Source of the DNA: CAYLLN01 sp036496265
GTDB lineage: Bacteria; Planctomycetota; Planctomycetia; Pirellulales; Pirellulaceae
DNA length: 58,747 nucleotides
Reading direction: 5' to 3'
Assembly (NCBI GenBank): GCA_036496265.1
Contig: DASXLL010000153.1
Coordinates: 1-58,747 of the forward strand
Positions 9,420 to 17,970 of this stretch are shown here, piece by piece. Both the position numbers and the translations under genes were made by a program. The notes under the pieces were generated by a model that did not search any database, was not told the origin of the DNA, and was given only the letters and a program-made list of their open reading frames with translations. Each line of letters opens with the position of its first letter. The first letter of the stretch is position 1.

Positions 9420-9640
9420 GTGTATTTGCTCCAGTGACACATGGAGCGAAAGAACTCCACAACTTCATTTACGTGCTGCAAGACCGATACCGTTCCGGGG
9501 GCATTAAGCAGCGGTCTTATCGTTGAATTTATCCATTCCGTAATGTGAGTTGCGTGACATCTTGTCGTTCGGCAGCCCGACAATTTGGCAAGCTTCCCCA
9601 GGAGGTTCCCGAAACCGCGCTGACAATAAACCTTGAGCAG

Positions 9641-10483
9641 TCAACGGCCACGGAGCGTCTCTGCCTTCCAAAGATAAACATCGAACTCACCCTCCTCGGT
9701 CTTAACCACGATCTGCTCGTCCGGCATGATGTCGTCCATCCGGTGCGCGATCGAAATGACGCGCGCGCCCGGCGGCAGCTTGCGAAGTTGCGGCAACAAT
9801 TGGGCGTTGAGGCGCGGCAGCAGATAGAGCGTGACGATGGTTGGCCCTTGGCTCAGGTCGAGCTTGAAAATATCGCGCTGCTCAACCGTGACGAGCCGCT
9901 CCACGCCGTGCTGGCGCGCGCTAGCGAGCGATTCCTTGACACGGTCAGGATCGATGTCGAAACCGCATGCCCGGCAGCCGTAGTCTTTGGCCGCCGTCAC
10001 CGGGATGCGTCCGTCGCCGCAGCCGAGGTCCCAAAGCACGTCGCTTTTGGTAACCGTCGCCAGCCGCAGCAGGGCATCGACCACCTTCTGCGGGGTCGGC
10101 TCATATTCGACGTCGGTTACGGGCCGTTCGCCGGGCGGTCGCAGGTCGATCGATTCAAAGTCGCCCGGTCGAACGTCGAGTTGCCGTGTGACAGTCTGCG
10201 GTCCATTTGCGCCGGGAACGATTGCCTTGATCGTGTAGGTGTATTTGCCCGGCTGAAGCGGCGGCGACACAAAACGGTGCATCGGCGCCTTAAAACTCAT
10301 TTCCTGACCCTCCATAAACAGTCGCGCGCCCTCAGGCAGATAGATCTCGACCGTAACGGTCTTCCGCCACTCCTGAGCGAGCGTGTCGGCCGGGATAACC
10401 CCCGCCAATAGGATTGCCGAGAGAATCAAGTTGCGCCACATCGAATCGGACAATTTAGGTTTTGGGTTGATGCTACTTAGCAT
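9641..10483 (-). CDS. Exported TIGR03000-type domain fused to a class I SAM methyltransferase fold
   Basis: Two-part protein of 280 residues. An N-terminal hydrophobic signal (MWRNLILSAILLAGVIP, cleavage probably after ADTLAQ) is followed by a planctomycete-specific beta domain of the TIGR03000 type (VEIYLPEGARLFMEGQ, then RFVSPPLQPGKYTYTI). From about residue 130 there is a Rossmann methyltransferase with motif I DLGCGDGRIP, a following FDIDPDRV acidic strand, and VTLYLLPRLN. The start at 10483 overlaps the LysR stop by 11 bases; ATG 10441, directly before the signal, is equally likely and neither has a clear ribosome-binding site. An exported SAM enzyme is biochemically puzzling. Substrate unknown. 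Confidence 0.82.
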   Translation of the reverse strand: MLSSINPKPKLSDSMWRNLILSAILLAGVIPADTLAQEWRKTVTVEIYLPEGARLFMEGQEMSFKAPMHRFVSPPLQPGKYTYTIKAIVPGANGPQTVTRQLDVRPGDFESIDLRPPGERPVTDVEYEPTPQKVVDALLRLATVTKSDVLWDLGCGDGRIPVTAAKDYGCRACGFDIDPDRVKESLASARQHGVERLVTVEQRDIFKLDLSQGPTIVTLYLLPRLNAQLLPQLRKLPPGARVISIAHRMDDIMPDEQIVVKTEEGEFDVYLWKAETLRGR

Positions 10484-11450
10484 GTCGTTGCGTTGGCAAC
10501 CGTTTCCCCCGGCACCCGCTGCCGTTTTCGGCAGCTCTACTGATGAGCTGTACCAAGGTTTGAACGGAAACGGTCAGGTGTTTGCCGCGTTTCCAGAGGA
10601 AGGCGATCCAGGCTTGGCCGAGGTGTGACGCCAAAGAGCGAGTGACGAGGTCGCGGGAAAGAATGCCCGTTGGGCGGCCGGCGACGACGCCGACTCCCAT
10701 GCCTGCGCGAACGCAAGCGATAGTGAAAGCGCTCGTGTCCGTTTCCGCAACGACCTTGACACGTTCCAGCAATCCCGCGTGATGAAACGCCTCTTCCAAG
10801 AGTTGCCGGCCATAAGTTTTGACGTGGCCGACAATTAGCGGTTGGGCGGCCAGATCGCCCAAAGTCAAAGTGGCTTTGCGGGCGAGCGGATGACGCTTGG
10901 GAAAAACTGCCAAATAGTCGATCTGATACGCGCGCTGCGAGACGATGCCAGGACCCACTAAGCCAGGTCCCGGCTCGAGCGTCAGAGCCAGATCGGCCTG
11001 GCCCTGGACGACGAGCTCCTCGGCGTCCTTGTCGTGATCGTGCAAAAGTCGCAGACAGATATGGGGATATCGATCGCGGAATTGCTTGAGCGGCCGTCCG
11101 AGGTCTTCGAGCATCATCCGGGCGCCGGTGACCAACGTTACAGTTCGCGGATAGTTGCCCCCCTCTTCACGCACCAGTTCGAAGGTGGAATCGAGTCCAC
11201 TCAGCAGCGACCGCAACGACTCGTATAGCAACGCAGCCGTCGGCGTCGATTCAATTCTTCGCCCGCGGCGAACAAATAGCGCCGCCTGATACTGCTTTTC
11301 TAGCGCTCGCACTTGCTCCCAGATCGTCGGCACCGCGAGATGCAGCTCCGCGGCAGCCGCAGCGTAGCTTTGCTTCTCAAAAACCACGCAGAACGAGCGA
11401 ATCTGCTGCACAGCCAGGTTGTCGGCAATTCTCACATCAGCAGAGGTCAT
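10473..11450 (-). CDS. LysR-family transcriptional regulator
   Basis: 325 residues: an N-terminal helix-turn-helix of LysR type (QIRSFCVVFEKQSYAAAAAE, LHLAVPTIWEQVRALEKQ, LFVRRGRRIESTPT) and a C-terminal effector-binding domain resembling the CysB/CbbR class, with repeated short blocks such as ADLALTLEPGPG and AVFPKRHPLA. The wing sequence and spacing are normal. It overlaps the next gene's start by 11 bases and is transcribed away from a DUF1559 gene, so the AT-rich 124-bp gap between them is the natural autoregulatory region. Effector and targets cannot be read from the sequence. Confidence 0.93.
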   Translation of the reverse strand: MTSADVRIADNLAVQQIRSFCVVFEKQSYAAAAAELHLAVPTIWEQVRALEKQYQAALFVRRGRRIESTPTAALLYESLRSLLSGLDSTFELVREEGGNYPRTVTLVTGARMMLEDLGRPLKQFRDRYPHICLRLLHDHDKDAEELVVQGQADLALTLEPGPGLVGPGIVSQRAYQIDYLAVFPKRHPLARKATLTLGDLAAQPLIVGHVKTYGRQLLEEAFHHAGLLERVKVVAETDTSAFTIACVRAGMGVGVVAGRPTGILSRDLVTRSLASHLGQAWIAFLWKRGKHLTVSVQTLVQLISRAAENGSGCRGKRLPTQRHAK

Positions 11451-11463
11451 TCGAAAATCCCAG

Positions 11464-11493
11464 ATAATATTTCATAATTATTTGATTGTATCA
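11464..11493. promoter_or_regulatory. AT-rich dyad symmetries in LysR/DUF1559 divergent region
   Basis: Between the divergent LysR and DUF1559 starts lie ATAAT-N8-ATTAT (11464-11481) and TGAT-TGT-ATCA (11483-11493). LysR proteins usually bind interrupted dyads containing T-N11-A in their own divergent promoter region. The symmetry and AT content are seen; binding is an inference. Confidence 0.35.
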
Positions 11494-11573
11494 GATTATT
11501 GTCATGGTTTAACATTCCGGGGCTGAATAGGTTTCCTGAACCTCTCCCCGCCGAGGCGAACAGCGAGTTGCAC

Positions 11574-12620
11574 ATGTCGTCGCGATTCAAACGACACGAC
11601 ACCGGCTTCACCCTCGTGGAATTGCTGGTGGTAATCGCCATTATCGGCGTGCTCGTGGCGTTGCTCCTGCCAGCCGTGCAAGCGGCCCGCGAGTCGGCCC
11701 GCCGCATGCAGTGCTCCAACAAGCTGAAGCAACTCGGCCTGGCGATGCACAACTATCACGATGCGTTTCAGGTCTTGCCGCCTCAGTCGCTTCCCGCCCA
11801 TGGCTCGAACAATGCTTGGGGCTGGGGTCCGATGATTTTTCCGTTCATCGAATTGAAGCCGCTGTACGATTCGATCCAGCCCAACAGCGGGATGCCGCCC
11901 GGATCGTTCGTCGGCACGCTGCCCACGCCCCAAACGCCGATCAACGGGGCGCTCGTGCTGCAGCAGAAGATCGTGGCGTTTCTTTGCCCGTCGGATGTCG
12001 ATACGGTGCTCAATCAATTCCACGGCAACCCGCGCGCCAGCACGACGGGCTCGGCGTGGTATTCGAAGAGCAATTACGTTTGCAATCAGCAGGTCATCGC
12101 GGATGCACCGAACACCTTCACGGGACCGCCCGGGCCAACCTGCACGCGACTGGCCATTATCACCGACGGCACGTCCAATGTGCTCATGCTGGGAGAGCGG
12201 GCGCTGCGAGTCAGACCGCTCGAGCGACGTTCAACGGCGGGAGTGGTGTGGGGCAAGCCTACGAATAATTCAGACGCGGCTACTTGCTTCCACCCCAACT
12301 TCCCGATCAATACGCGCGATCCCAGTAATGACTTCCAGGCCAACACCTACACTCAGTATGGCAACGCCACCGCGAATAGTTGCAACGCCCATGTCTCGAC
12401 CAGCAATCACCCGGGCGGCGCGCAGTTCACGCTGTGCGATGGCTCGGTCCGCTTCATCAACCAGAACATCGCCAGCAACCCCATCGCCTATAACAATCCC
12501 AGCGGCAATCCCACGCTTCCCGGCTGCACCAGCACCGGCAGCGCCAACGTTACCGGCCCCGGATTCGTCTATCAGGACCTGTACTGGATGAACGATGGTT
12601 TTCCGCTCGGGGATTATTAG
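11574..12620 (+). CDS. DUF1559 protein with prepilin-type N-terminus
   Basis: Major planctomycete family of unknown function, thought to be pseudopilin-like surface or secretion proteins. ATG 11574 puts the processing motif near the N-terminus: a basic leader, then GFTLVELLVVIAIIGVLVAL, a classic type IV prepilin cleavage and hydrophobic helix, followed by QAARESARRMQCSNKLKQLG and LAMHNYHD. The C-terminus has the family ending NHPGGAQFTLCDGSVRFI. Length is 348 residues. An upstream in-frame ATG (11499) would add 25 residues with no leader character. A small lipoprotein gene follows, the usual partner. Confidence 0.92.
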   Translation: MSSRFKRHDTGFTLVELLVVIAIIGVLVALLLPAVQAARESARRMQCSNKLKQLGLAMHNYHDAFQVLPPQSLPAHGSNNAWGWGPMIFPFIELKPLYDSIQPNSGMPPGSFVGTLPTPQTPINGALVLQQKIVAFLCPSDVDTVLNQFHGNPRASTTGSAWYSKSNYVCNQQVIADAPNTFTGPPGPTCTRLAIITDGTSNVLMLGERALRVRPLERRSTAGVVWGKPTNNSDAATCFHPNFPINTRDPSNDFQANTYTQYGNATANSCNAHVSTSNHPGGAQFTLCDGSVRFINQNIASNPIAYNNPSGNPTLPGCTSTGSANVTGPGFVYQDLYWMNDGFPLGDY

Positions 12621-12628
12621 CGGGAGGA

Positions 12629-12644
12629 GTGAGTAGGTGAGTAG
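12629..12644. repeat. Short 8-bp tandem repeat between DUF1559 and lipoprotein genes
   Basis: GTGAGTAG is repeated exactly twice, followed by related GA-rich sequence that also provides the ribosome-binding site AGGAAG of the next gene. It is the smallest member of the word-repeat class seen elsewhere in this window. Confidence 0.6.
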
Positions 12645-12655
12645 GAAGAATGTGA

Positions 12656-13096
12656 GTGAAACGAATAATGTGTCGATTCTTCGCGTGGGGGAAACTGGGG
12701 CTGCTGTGCGCGGTTGTGGCCGGGTGTGGGAGCAGAGACTATCCGGGACCTCGGCGGATAGCGTTATCCGGCAAAGTGATGGCGGACGGACAGCCCGTGG
12801 AGATGGGTGTTATTTCGTTTGTACCCGCGGATGAGACGGGACGCGTTTCCGGCGGACCCATCAAGGGTGGCAGCTATTCGGTGCCGGAGGAGAACGGAGC
12901 TTTTGCGGGCAAATATCGCGTCGAAATCTATTGGAATAAGCCGACTGGAAAGAAAATCCGCAACCCGATGGACAAAGATGAGATGATTGACGAGATGATG
13001 CAGGGGCTGCCCGAGAAGTTCAACGTGAAATCGGAATTGACGGCTGATGTGTCGCAAAAGCAGACGAAGTTTGATTTTGAATTGAAGACCAAGTAA
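12656..13096 (+). CDS. Small lipoprotein with carboxypeptidase-regulatory-like fold
   Basis: 146-residue exported lipoprotein. The GTG start at 12656 has AGGAAG seven bases upstream. A signal segment ends in the lipobox VAGC (Cys24); the mature part begins with ALSGKVMADGQPVEMGVISFVP, the beta-sandwich pattern of carboxypeptidase-regulatory-like or transthyretin-like domains found in many planctomycete lipoproteins, and ends with LTADVSQKQTKFDFELK. Such proteins are habitually encoded next to DUF1559 genes, as here, and probably work at the cell surface with them. The function is not established. Confidence 0.88.
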   Translation: MKRIMCRFFAWGKLGLLCAVVAGCGSRDYPGPRRIALSGKVMADGQPVEMGVISFVPADETGRVSGGPIKGGSYSVPEENGAFAGKYRVEIYWNKPTGKKIRNPMDKDEMIDEMMQGLPEKFNVKSELTADVSQKQTKFDFELKTK

Positions 13097-13106
13097 GGCC
13101 GCCACA

Positions 13107-16064
13107 ATGCCCCTCAAAATATCACAAGTATTGTTCGCTTGCGGTTGTCTGCTGGCTGCGGCTGCCTGGCCTGTGGCGAGCCCGGCCGAGCAACCCAAGA
13201 CGCTCACCGTCGGCGTTGTCCAACTCGCTTTGGAACCGACGCTCGCCGCTAATCGCGACAAAATCGCGGCCCTCCTTCGCGAAGCGAAAGCGCGCGGCTG
13301 CCGCGTGGTGGTGTTTCCTGAAACGGCCCTGTACGGACCTCCGAACACTCCCAAAGCCGAGATCGACGCGGCTGTGGGAGTCTTGCGACAAGCGGCGGAC
13401 GCGAGCGATGTCTATGCTCTGATTGGCGGCTTGTACCAGCGCGATGGAAAAGAAAAACCGTTTGAGCGGCTGTTGGTCATCGGGCCGGACGGCGCGATCC
13501 TGCAGACGTACAACAAGATGTGGCATGATGCCCGGTTCAACGATTGCCCTGGAATGTTCGCGATCGATGGTGTGCCCTGCGCCGCGGCGCTCTGTGCCGA
13601 CCGCTGGATTCGCAGTGTCGAGGAACTGCCAGCGATCGCCGGCGCGAAAATCCTCTTCGAGTGCTCCAATAACTACGCCAATGAATGGCTGCCCGATCTG
13701 GGCTGGTATTGGTACGTGCCGCGGGCCGTGCGAAACGAAGCGTTCGTGGTTTTCGCCAACACCGCGAAGGAAGACCGTGGAATGCTCAAGACCGGCCACG
13801 GCCATAGCGCTCTCATCAGCCCTAGCGGCGAAGTGATCACCGCTGCCGGCGAAGAATCCGACAAGTTGCTGGTCGCCAAAATCGATTTGTCACTGGCAAC
13901 CGGCGGCCAGGCGACCGCGCGCCGCAACCATCCAGCGTTCAAAGCATTCTGGGACACCGGCGTGCAGATGCTCGGTGGACAACCGATTTCTGAGCCGCAG
14001 AATCAGCCGCTGACCTCGCCACGGGTCAAATTAAAGATCGCGGCAGCGCAGATAGCCTGCTCGCGATCGATCGCCGATAACCTGGCGAGCATGGAACGGC
14101 TGGTTCATGAGGCCAAACAGCAAAACGCGGATGTCGTCGTTTTTCCAGAATTGGCCGTGACCGGCGCTCGCGACGAAGATGTTCAGGCGGCTACTCCTGA
14201 ACAGCTCAATCAGGCTCTGATTCAACTTCAGCAGATCGCGAAAAACTCCGCGATCTACGTGGTCTGCGGTTTGCCGAGCTTCAGCGGCAGCCAGCGCCAA
14301 AACTGTGCCGTGGCAATTGGTCCCGACGGTACGTTGTTGACTCGTTACGCCCAGCTCGTCGTTGATCGGCCCGAACTTTTTTCCCCCGGCGCCGGCACGC
14401 GCCCAATGTGGTTTGAGATCAAGGGCGTTCCCTGCGTGCTGACCGTCGGTCACGATGCTCTGTGGAGCGAAATTGCTGAAATGGCCGCCTGGCGCGGGGC
14501 GCAGGTCCATTTGCACTTGGAATACGATCGCGATGTCTCGTCCGCGGGTGAACTACGACGAAAACAACTTTGGTCGAACCTGGCGTCGTTTCGCACCTTC
14601 ACGGCGACCGTCAATGCCGCCTCGCCGGCGAGTCTGGCACAACCCAGCGCGGCGGCCAAGGGTGGCAGCGCGCTGTGGGACGATTATCATCGCGCCTCCA
14701 GCGGCAAAGCCGGCGGTTATGCACCGCATTCCGCTGTGCGCCTGGCTGAAGCGAACGAGAAGGAAGCAATTCTCTATGCTTCGCAAACCACGCAGCGCAC
14801 CAACCCACAGTTTGGCATTCTCACGGACAAAACGAACCGGCCCATGACGGCTTGGTATGTAGCCGGCGCGAATGCCATTTACTCCGATCCGCCACAGCCG
14901 GGACCTTATGTCGATGGCAAGTTCCGTGGTCGCATCGCCTACAGTGCCGACGGCAATCACAACGACCCGGACGATTGGGCCGCTTCACCCGTCGCCCTGG
15001 CGATCTTTGCCGAAAGCGGCTTGCAGGATCGACTCGTTCATTTCCATTACAACTGCATACTCCCCAAGACTGATCCTCAATGGGAAAAAACGCACGCCGA
15101 AAGCGTTCTCGGCGCCGCGCAGCTCTATGGCTACGACAAATCCGTGTTCTTCGATTGCCGCCAAGATTTGAACGGCGCGATCGCCAGCCTTACCAAGGCC
15201 ATCGACGAATCGACGGCTGAGAATCCGCTGTATTTCATCGTGGCTGGTCCCATGGAAGTGCCCTACCTGGGCCTGCAGAAGGCTCAGCCCGAAAAACGCC
15301 GCCATGTCTATTGCATCTCGCACAGTCGCTGGAACGATGGCTACGCCTCGACCTATTCCTTCACTCACACCAAGCGGAGCGTGATTGATTTGGGCGTGAA
15401 CTGGGTGCAAATCAGCGATCAGAATCGATTGCTCAGCCTCAGTCCCTACGGCAAGCCCGCGCCGCCCGAATCGTTCGCAGGCTATTTCTGGATGCGTGAC
15501 TCGGCCGAGCCAAAAGTTCGCTTCCTCTGGGACCGCATGCAGATTTCGACGCGTCCCGATCCTTCCGACGCCGGCATGGCCTATTTTCTGGCCACCGGCG
15601 ATGAACAAACCGATCCGGCGAAGCTGAAGCACTTGATTAGCGACCACAAACGACGTTCGCCCGTCGCGGCCCGTAAAAGTGTTCGCTTGGAGGCCGAGAA
15701 TTTTGGCGAGCTTGATGCCTGTAAAGTCGAAGACACCAACGATCGCAGCGCATCCCACCGACTGTGTGTCGTATCGTCGAGCGACAAGCCCGCGGCAATT
15801 CGCACTCGTTTCGACGAGCCCTACACGGCGACTGCCGGACAATACGATGTCGAGATTCGGTATCGCAGCGAGTCCGGCGTTCGCTTGAAACTGCTCATCA
15901 ACGGCGCCGCGCATGGTTCCGAGGACCAACCGGTGGCCACGGAATGGACCACGCGGACAACTGAGGGCGTCGAAATTCGCAACGGCGATATCATCGGCGT
16001 GCAAATCGAAGGCGGCGCGGCCCGCATTGACTATGTCCAGCTCAATTTACGCCCCGGCTCGTAA
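13107..16064 (+). CDS. Exported four-domain protein: two nitrilase domains, nucleoside-hydrolase-like domain, CBM6-like domain
   Basis: 985 residues with an N-terminal signal (cleavage near residue 27). Residues 31-285 form a carbon-nitrogen hydrolase with the full triad E72 (FPETALYGP), K137 (TYNKMWHDARF) and C163 (ALCADRW). Residues 306-510 are a second copy that keeps E348 (FPELAVTG) but has Q416 for Lys and G448 for Cys, so it is probably inactive. Residues about 605-850 contain DGNHNDPDDWAASPVALAI, reminiscent of the Asp-rich metal site of nucleoside hydrolases and DUF1593-like proteins. Residues 858-985 (LEAENFGEL ... IDYVQLNL) look like a CBM6/CBM35 carbohydrate-binding module. It sits ten bases after the lipoprotein gene and 15 before a dehydrogenase gene. 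Substrate unknown. Confidence 0.85.
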   Translation: MPLKISQVLFACGCLLAAAAWPVASPAEQPKTLTVGVVQLALEPTLAANRDKIAALLREAKARGCRVVVFPETALYGPPNTPKAEIDAAVGVLRQAADASDVYALIGGLYQRDGKEKPFERLLVIGPDGAILQTYNKMWHDARFNDCPGMFAIDGVPCAAALCADRWIRSVEELPAIAGAKILFECSNNYANEWLPDLGWYWYVPRAVRNEAFVVFANTAKEDRGMLKTGHGHSALISPSGEVITAAGEESDKLLVAKIDLSLATGGQATARRNHPAFKAFWDTGVQMLGGQPISEPQNQPLTSPRVKLKIAAAQIACSRSIADNLASMERLVHEAKQQNADVVVFPELAVTGARDEDVQAATPEQLNQALIQLQQIAKNSAIYVVCGLPSFSGSQRQNCAVAIGPDGTLLTRYAQLVVDRPELFSPGAGTRPMWFEIKGVPCVLTVGHDALWSEIAEMAAWRGAQVHLHLEYDRDVSSAGELRRKQLWSNLASFRTFTATVNAASPASLAQPSAAAKGGSALWDDYHRASSGKAGGYAPHSAVRLAEANEKEAILYASQTTQRTNPQFGILTDKTNRPMTAWYVAGANAIYSDPPQPGPYVDGKFRGRIAYSADGNHNDPDDWAASPVALAIFAESGLQDRLVHFHYNCILPKTDPQWEKTHAESVLGAAQLYGYDKSVFFDCRQDLNGAIASLTKAIDESTAENPLYFIVAGPMEVPYLGLQKAQPEKRRHVYCISHSRWNDGYASTYSFTHTKRSVIDLGVNWVQISDQNRLLSLSPYGKPAPPESFAGYFWMRDSAEPKVRFLWDRMQISTRPDPSDAGMAYFLATGDEQTDPAKLKHLISDHKRRSPVAARKSVRLEAENFGELDACKVEDTNDRSASHRLCVVSSSDKPAAIRTRFDEPYTATAGQYDVEIRYRSESGVRLKLLINGAAHGSEDQPVATEWTTRTTEGVEIRNGDIIGVQIEGGAARIDYVQLNLRPGS

Positions 16065-16079
16065 TCGGCAATATCTACG

Positions 16080-17213
16080 ATGGAAGATACTGAATCTGTA
16101 GCGGAAGCTGTCAGCGTCCGTTCGGCGACGCTGCCAGCGCCGCCTGCGCCAAGCCTGTTGCCGCGGACATTCGACATCGCCGTGTTGCCCGGTGATGGCA
16201 TCGGCCCCGAAGTCATGGCAGAAGCTCTTCGCGTGCTCAATGCCGTGATCGACGGTACACCCGCGGTTCGCCTTGCCTTTCAGGAACTGCCGGCCGGGGC
16301 CGGCGAATTTCTGCGCGGTGGTGATCCGCTGCCCGCTGCGACGCTCGACGCTTGCCGGCAAGCCGATGCGATCCTCATGGGCGCCATGGGCCTGCCCGAC
16401 ATCCGCTGGCCCGACGGCCGCGAGATTGCGCCGCAAATCGATTTGCGCGAGCAATTGGATTTGTATTGCGGGCTGCGTCCGATCCACCTTTATCACGCTG
16501 TGGACACTCCGCTAAAACGCTACGAAGCTGGCGATATCGACTTGCTCATCGTGCGCGAAAATACGGAAGGCTTGTTTTCATCGCGGGGCAGGCAGCCCTC
16601 AGCGGATGCCAGCGAAGTCCACGACGTAATGCGCATATCGCGTGCCGGTTCACAGCGACTCTTCCGGGCTGCATTTGAGGAAGCCCGGCGGCGACGGCGG
16701 AAAGTAACCTTGGTCGATAAGGCCAACGTTCTCCCTTCCATGGTGTTCTTTCGCGCTCTTTTCGACGAAGTGGCCCAAGATTTCCCAGACGTGCAGACCG
16801 AACGCCTCTACGTCGATGCCGCCGCCCTCTATCTGATCCAGCGGCCGGAAACCTTCGATGTGATCGTTACCGAAAACATGTTCGGCGATATTCTCTCCGA
16901 TCTCGCCGCTGCGCTCGTCGGCGGAATGGGCCTGGCGCCGTCGGCCGACATCGGCGATCAATCAGCCGTCTTTCAACCCGCACACGGCACCGCGCCTGAC
17001 ATCGCGGGCCGCAGCATCGCCAATCCAGTCGCCATGATTCTTTCCGCCGCCATCATGCTGAACTGGCTCGGAGATCCCCAGACCATCGCGGCCGCGGCGC
17101 GAATTCGGCGGGCCGTGAGCCGCGTTCTTACCAATTCAACTTCGCGCACAGCCGAATTAGGCGGCCATTTGTCAACGCGCGCCATGGGGGATGCCATCCT
17201 AGCGGCGCTGTAA
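16080..17213 (+). CDS. Isocitrate/isopropylmalate-family dehydrogenase
   Basis: NAD(P)-dependent beta-decarboxylating dehydrogenase, 377 residues. Motifs in order: IAVLPGDGIGPEVMAEALRVL; substrate loop IVRENTEGLFSSRGR; VTLVDKANVLP; VTENMFGDILSDLAAALVGG (metal-binding Asp residues); PAHGTAPDIAGRSIANPVAMILS. An extra Pro/Ala-rich N-terminal tail of about 28 residues precedes the fold. RENTEGLF differs from the RELTGGIYFG loop of true LeuB and is closer to isocitrate, homoisocitrate or tartrate dehydrogenases, so the substrate is left open. Placement directly behind an exported hydrolase gene on the same strand suggests, but does not prove, a shared catabolic route. Confidence 0.9.
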   Translation: MEDTESVAEAVSVRSATLPAPPAPSLLPRTFDIAVLPGDGIGPEVMAEALRVLNAVIDGTPAVRLAFQELPAGAGEFLRGGDPLPAATLDACRQADAILMGAMGLPDIRWPDGREIAPQIDLREQLDLYCGLRPIHLYHAVDTPLKRYEAGDIDLLIVRENTEGLFSSRGRQPSADASEVHDVMRISRAGSQRLFRAAFEEARRRRRKVTLVDKANVLPSMVFFRALFDEVAQDFPDVQTERLYVDAAALYLIQRPETFDVIVTENMFGDILSDLAAALVGGMGLAPSADIGDQSAVFQPAHGTAPDIAGRSIANPVAMILSAAIMLNWLGDPQTIAAAARIRRAVSRVLTNSTSRTAELGGHLSTRAMGDAILAAL

Positions 17214-17406
17214 ACGCCTGCTGCTTGGCCGGCCCATTTCCAATCCATCGAAAGCGCCTTTCCGCTGGTCTCTCTCGGTTTCCACGCTCCCAATTCCTCG
17301 TTTTTTATCGGAATTTTGGTTGGAAATCGGCTCGCGCACTCGCTAAATTAGACAGCCAGCAGGCCCGTCTGTTCGTCCTTCGGTTTGCCTCTCCCGGAGG
17401 TTGAGC

Positions 17407-17880
17407 GTGCATCGCCGCGATTTCTTCGTGCTCTTCCGTGCAGCCGCCAGCGGCTTCGTTGCCCAGGCGCTCTGCATCTGCCTCTATTTTTGTCTCGTTC
17501 TCTGCCTCGGCTGTAGTGCGGAAAACCCGCGAGGCCGCAAAGCCCTCTCCGGCCGCGTCACGCTTAACGGCGCGCCGCTCGATCAAGGCAATATTGAATT
17601 TCATCCGCTCTTCGAAGGCGGTTTGCAAAGCGGTGCCCGGATTACCGCCGGCAATTATTCCATTCCCGCGCACGAGGGTGTGCTCCTCGGCAAGCATCGC
17701 GTGGCCATCGAAGATTTCGTTCCTACGCCGCCGATGCCCGCCGGCTATATGCCCGGTGACAAGCTGCCCCCATCCCCCAAAGCGAAAGTCCCGCCCGATT
17801 GGAACAACAAGAGTCAACACACGATCGAAGTGAAACAGGAAGGACCATTCAAGTTCAATTTCGACATTGTCACCAAGTAA
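17407..17880 (+). CDS. Small lipoprotein with carboxypeptidase-regulatory-like fold
   Basis: 157-residue lipoprotein. GTG 17407 is preferred because GGAGG ends six bases upstream; a TTG at 17401 abuts the ribosome-binding site. A long signal region rich in Cys and Phe ends at the lipobox CLGC. The mature part has LSGRVTLNGAPLDQGNIEFHP and ends KFNFDIVTK, parallel to the lipoproteins at 12656 and 56152. It precedes a DUF1559 gene, mirroring the order at the left edge of this cluster. Confidence 0.88.
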   Translation: MHRRDFFVLFRAAASGFVAQALCICLYFCLVLCLGCSAENPRGRKALSGRVTLNGAPLDQGNIEFHPLFEGGLQSGARITAGNYSIPAHEGVLLGKHRVAIEDFVPTPPMPAGYMPGDKLPPSPKAKVPPDWNNKSQHTIEVKQEGPFKFNFDIVTK

Positions 17881-17883
17881 TGA

Positions 17884-17956
17884 GTGAGAGGTGAGGAAGT
17901 GAGTGGTTGGTAGTCATCAATCGGCTGATTCTGACCTCCGACTTCTGACCTCTGCC
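17884..17956. repeat. Heptamer-phased array upstream of DUF1559 gene
   Basis: GTGAGAG GTGAGGA at 17884-17897, then TTCTGAC CTCCGAC TTCTGAC CTCTGCC at 17929-17956, all in exact 7-base steps. The array lies between two same-strand genes, just before the AGGAG of the DUF1559 gene. Confidence 0.7.
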
Positions 17957-17970
17957 AACAGGAGTTCTCC

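Noticed and set aside
14985..16004. 339-residue minus-strand frame opposite the four-domain hydrolase
   Set aside because: Antisense to the nucleoside-hydrolase-like and carbohydrate-binding domains, whose motifs are clear on the plus strand.
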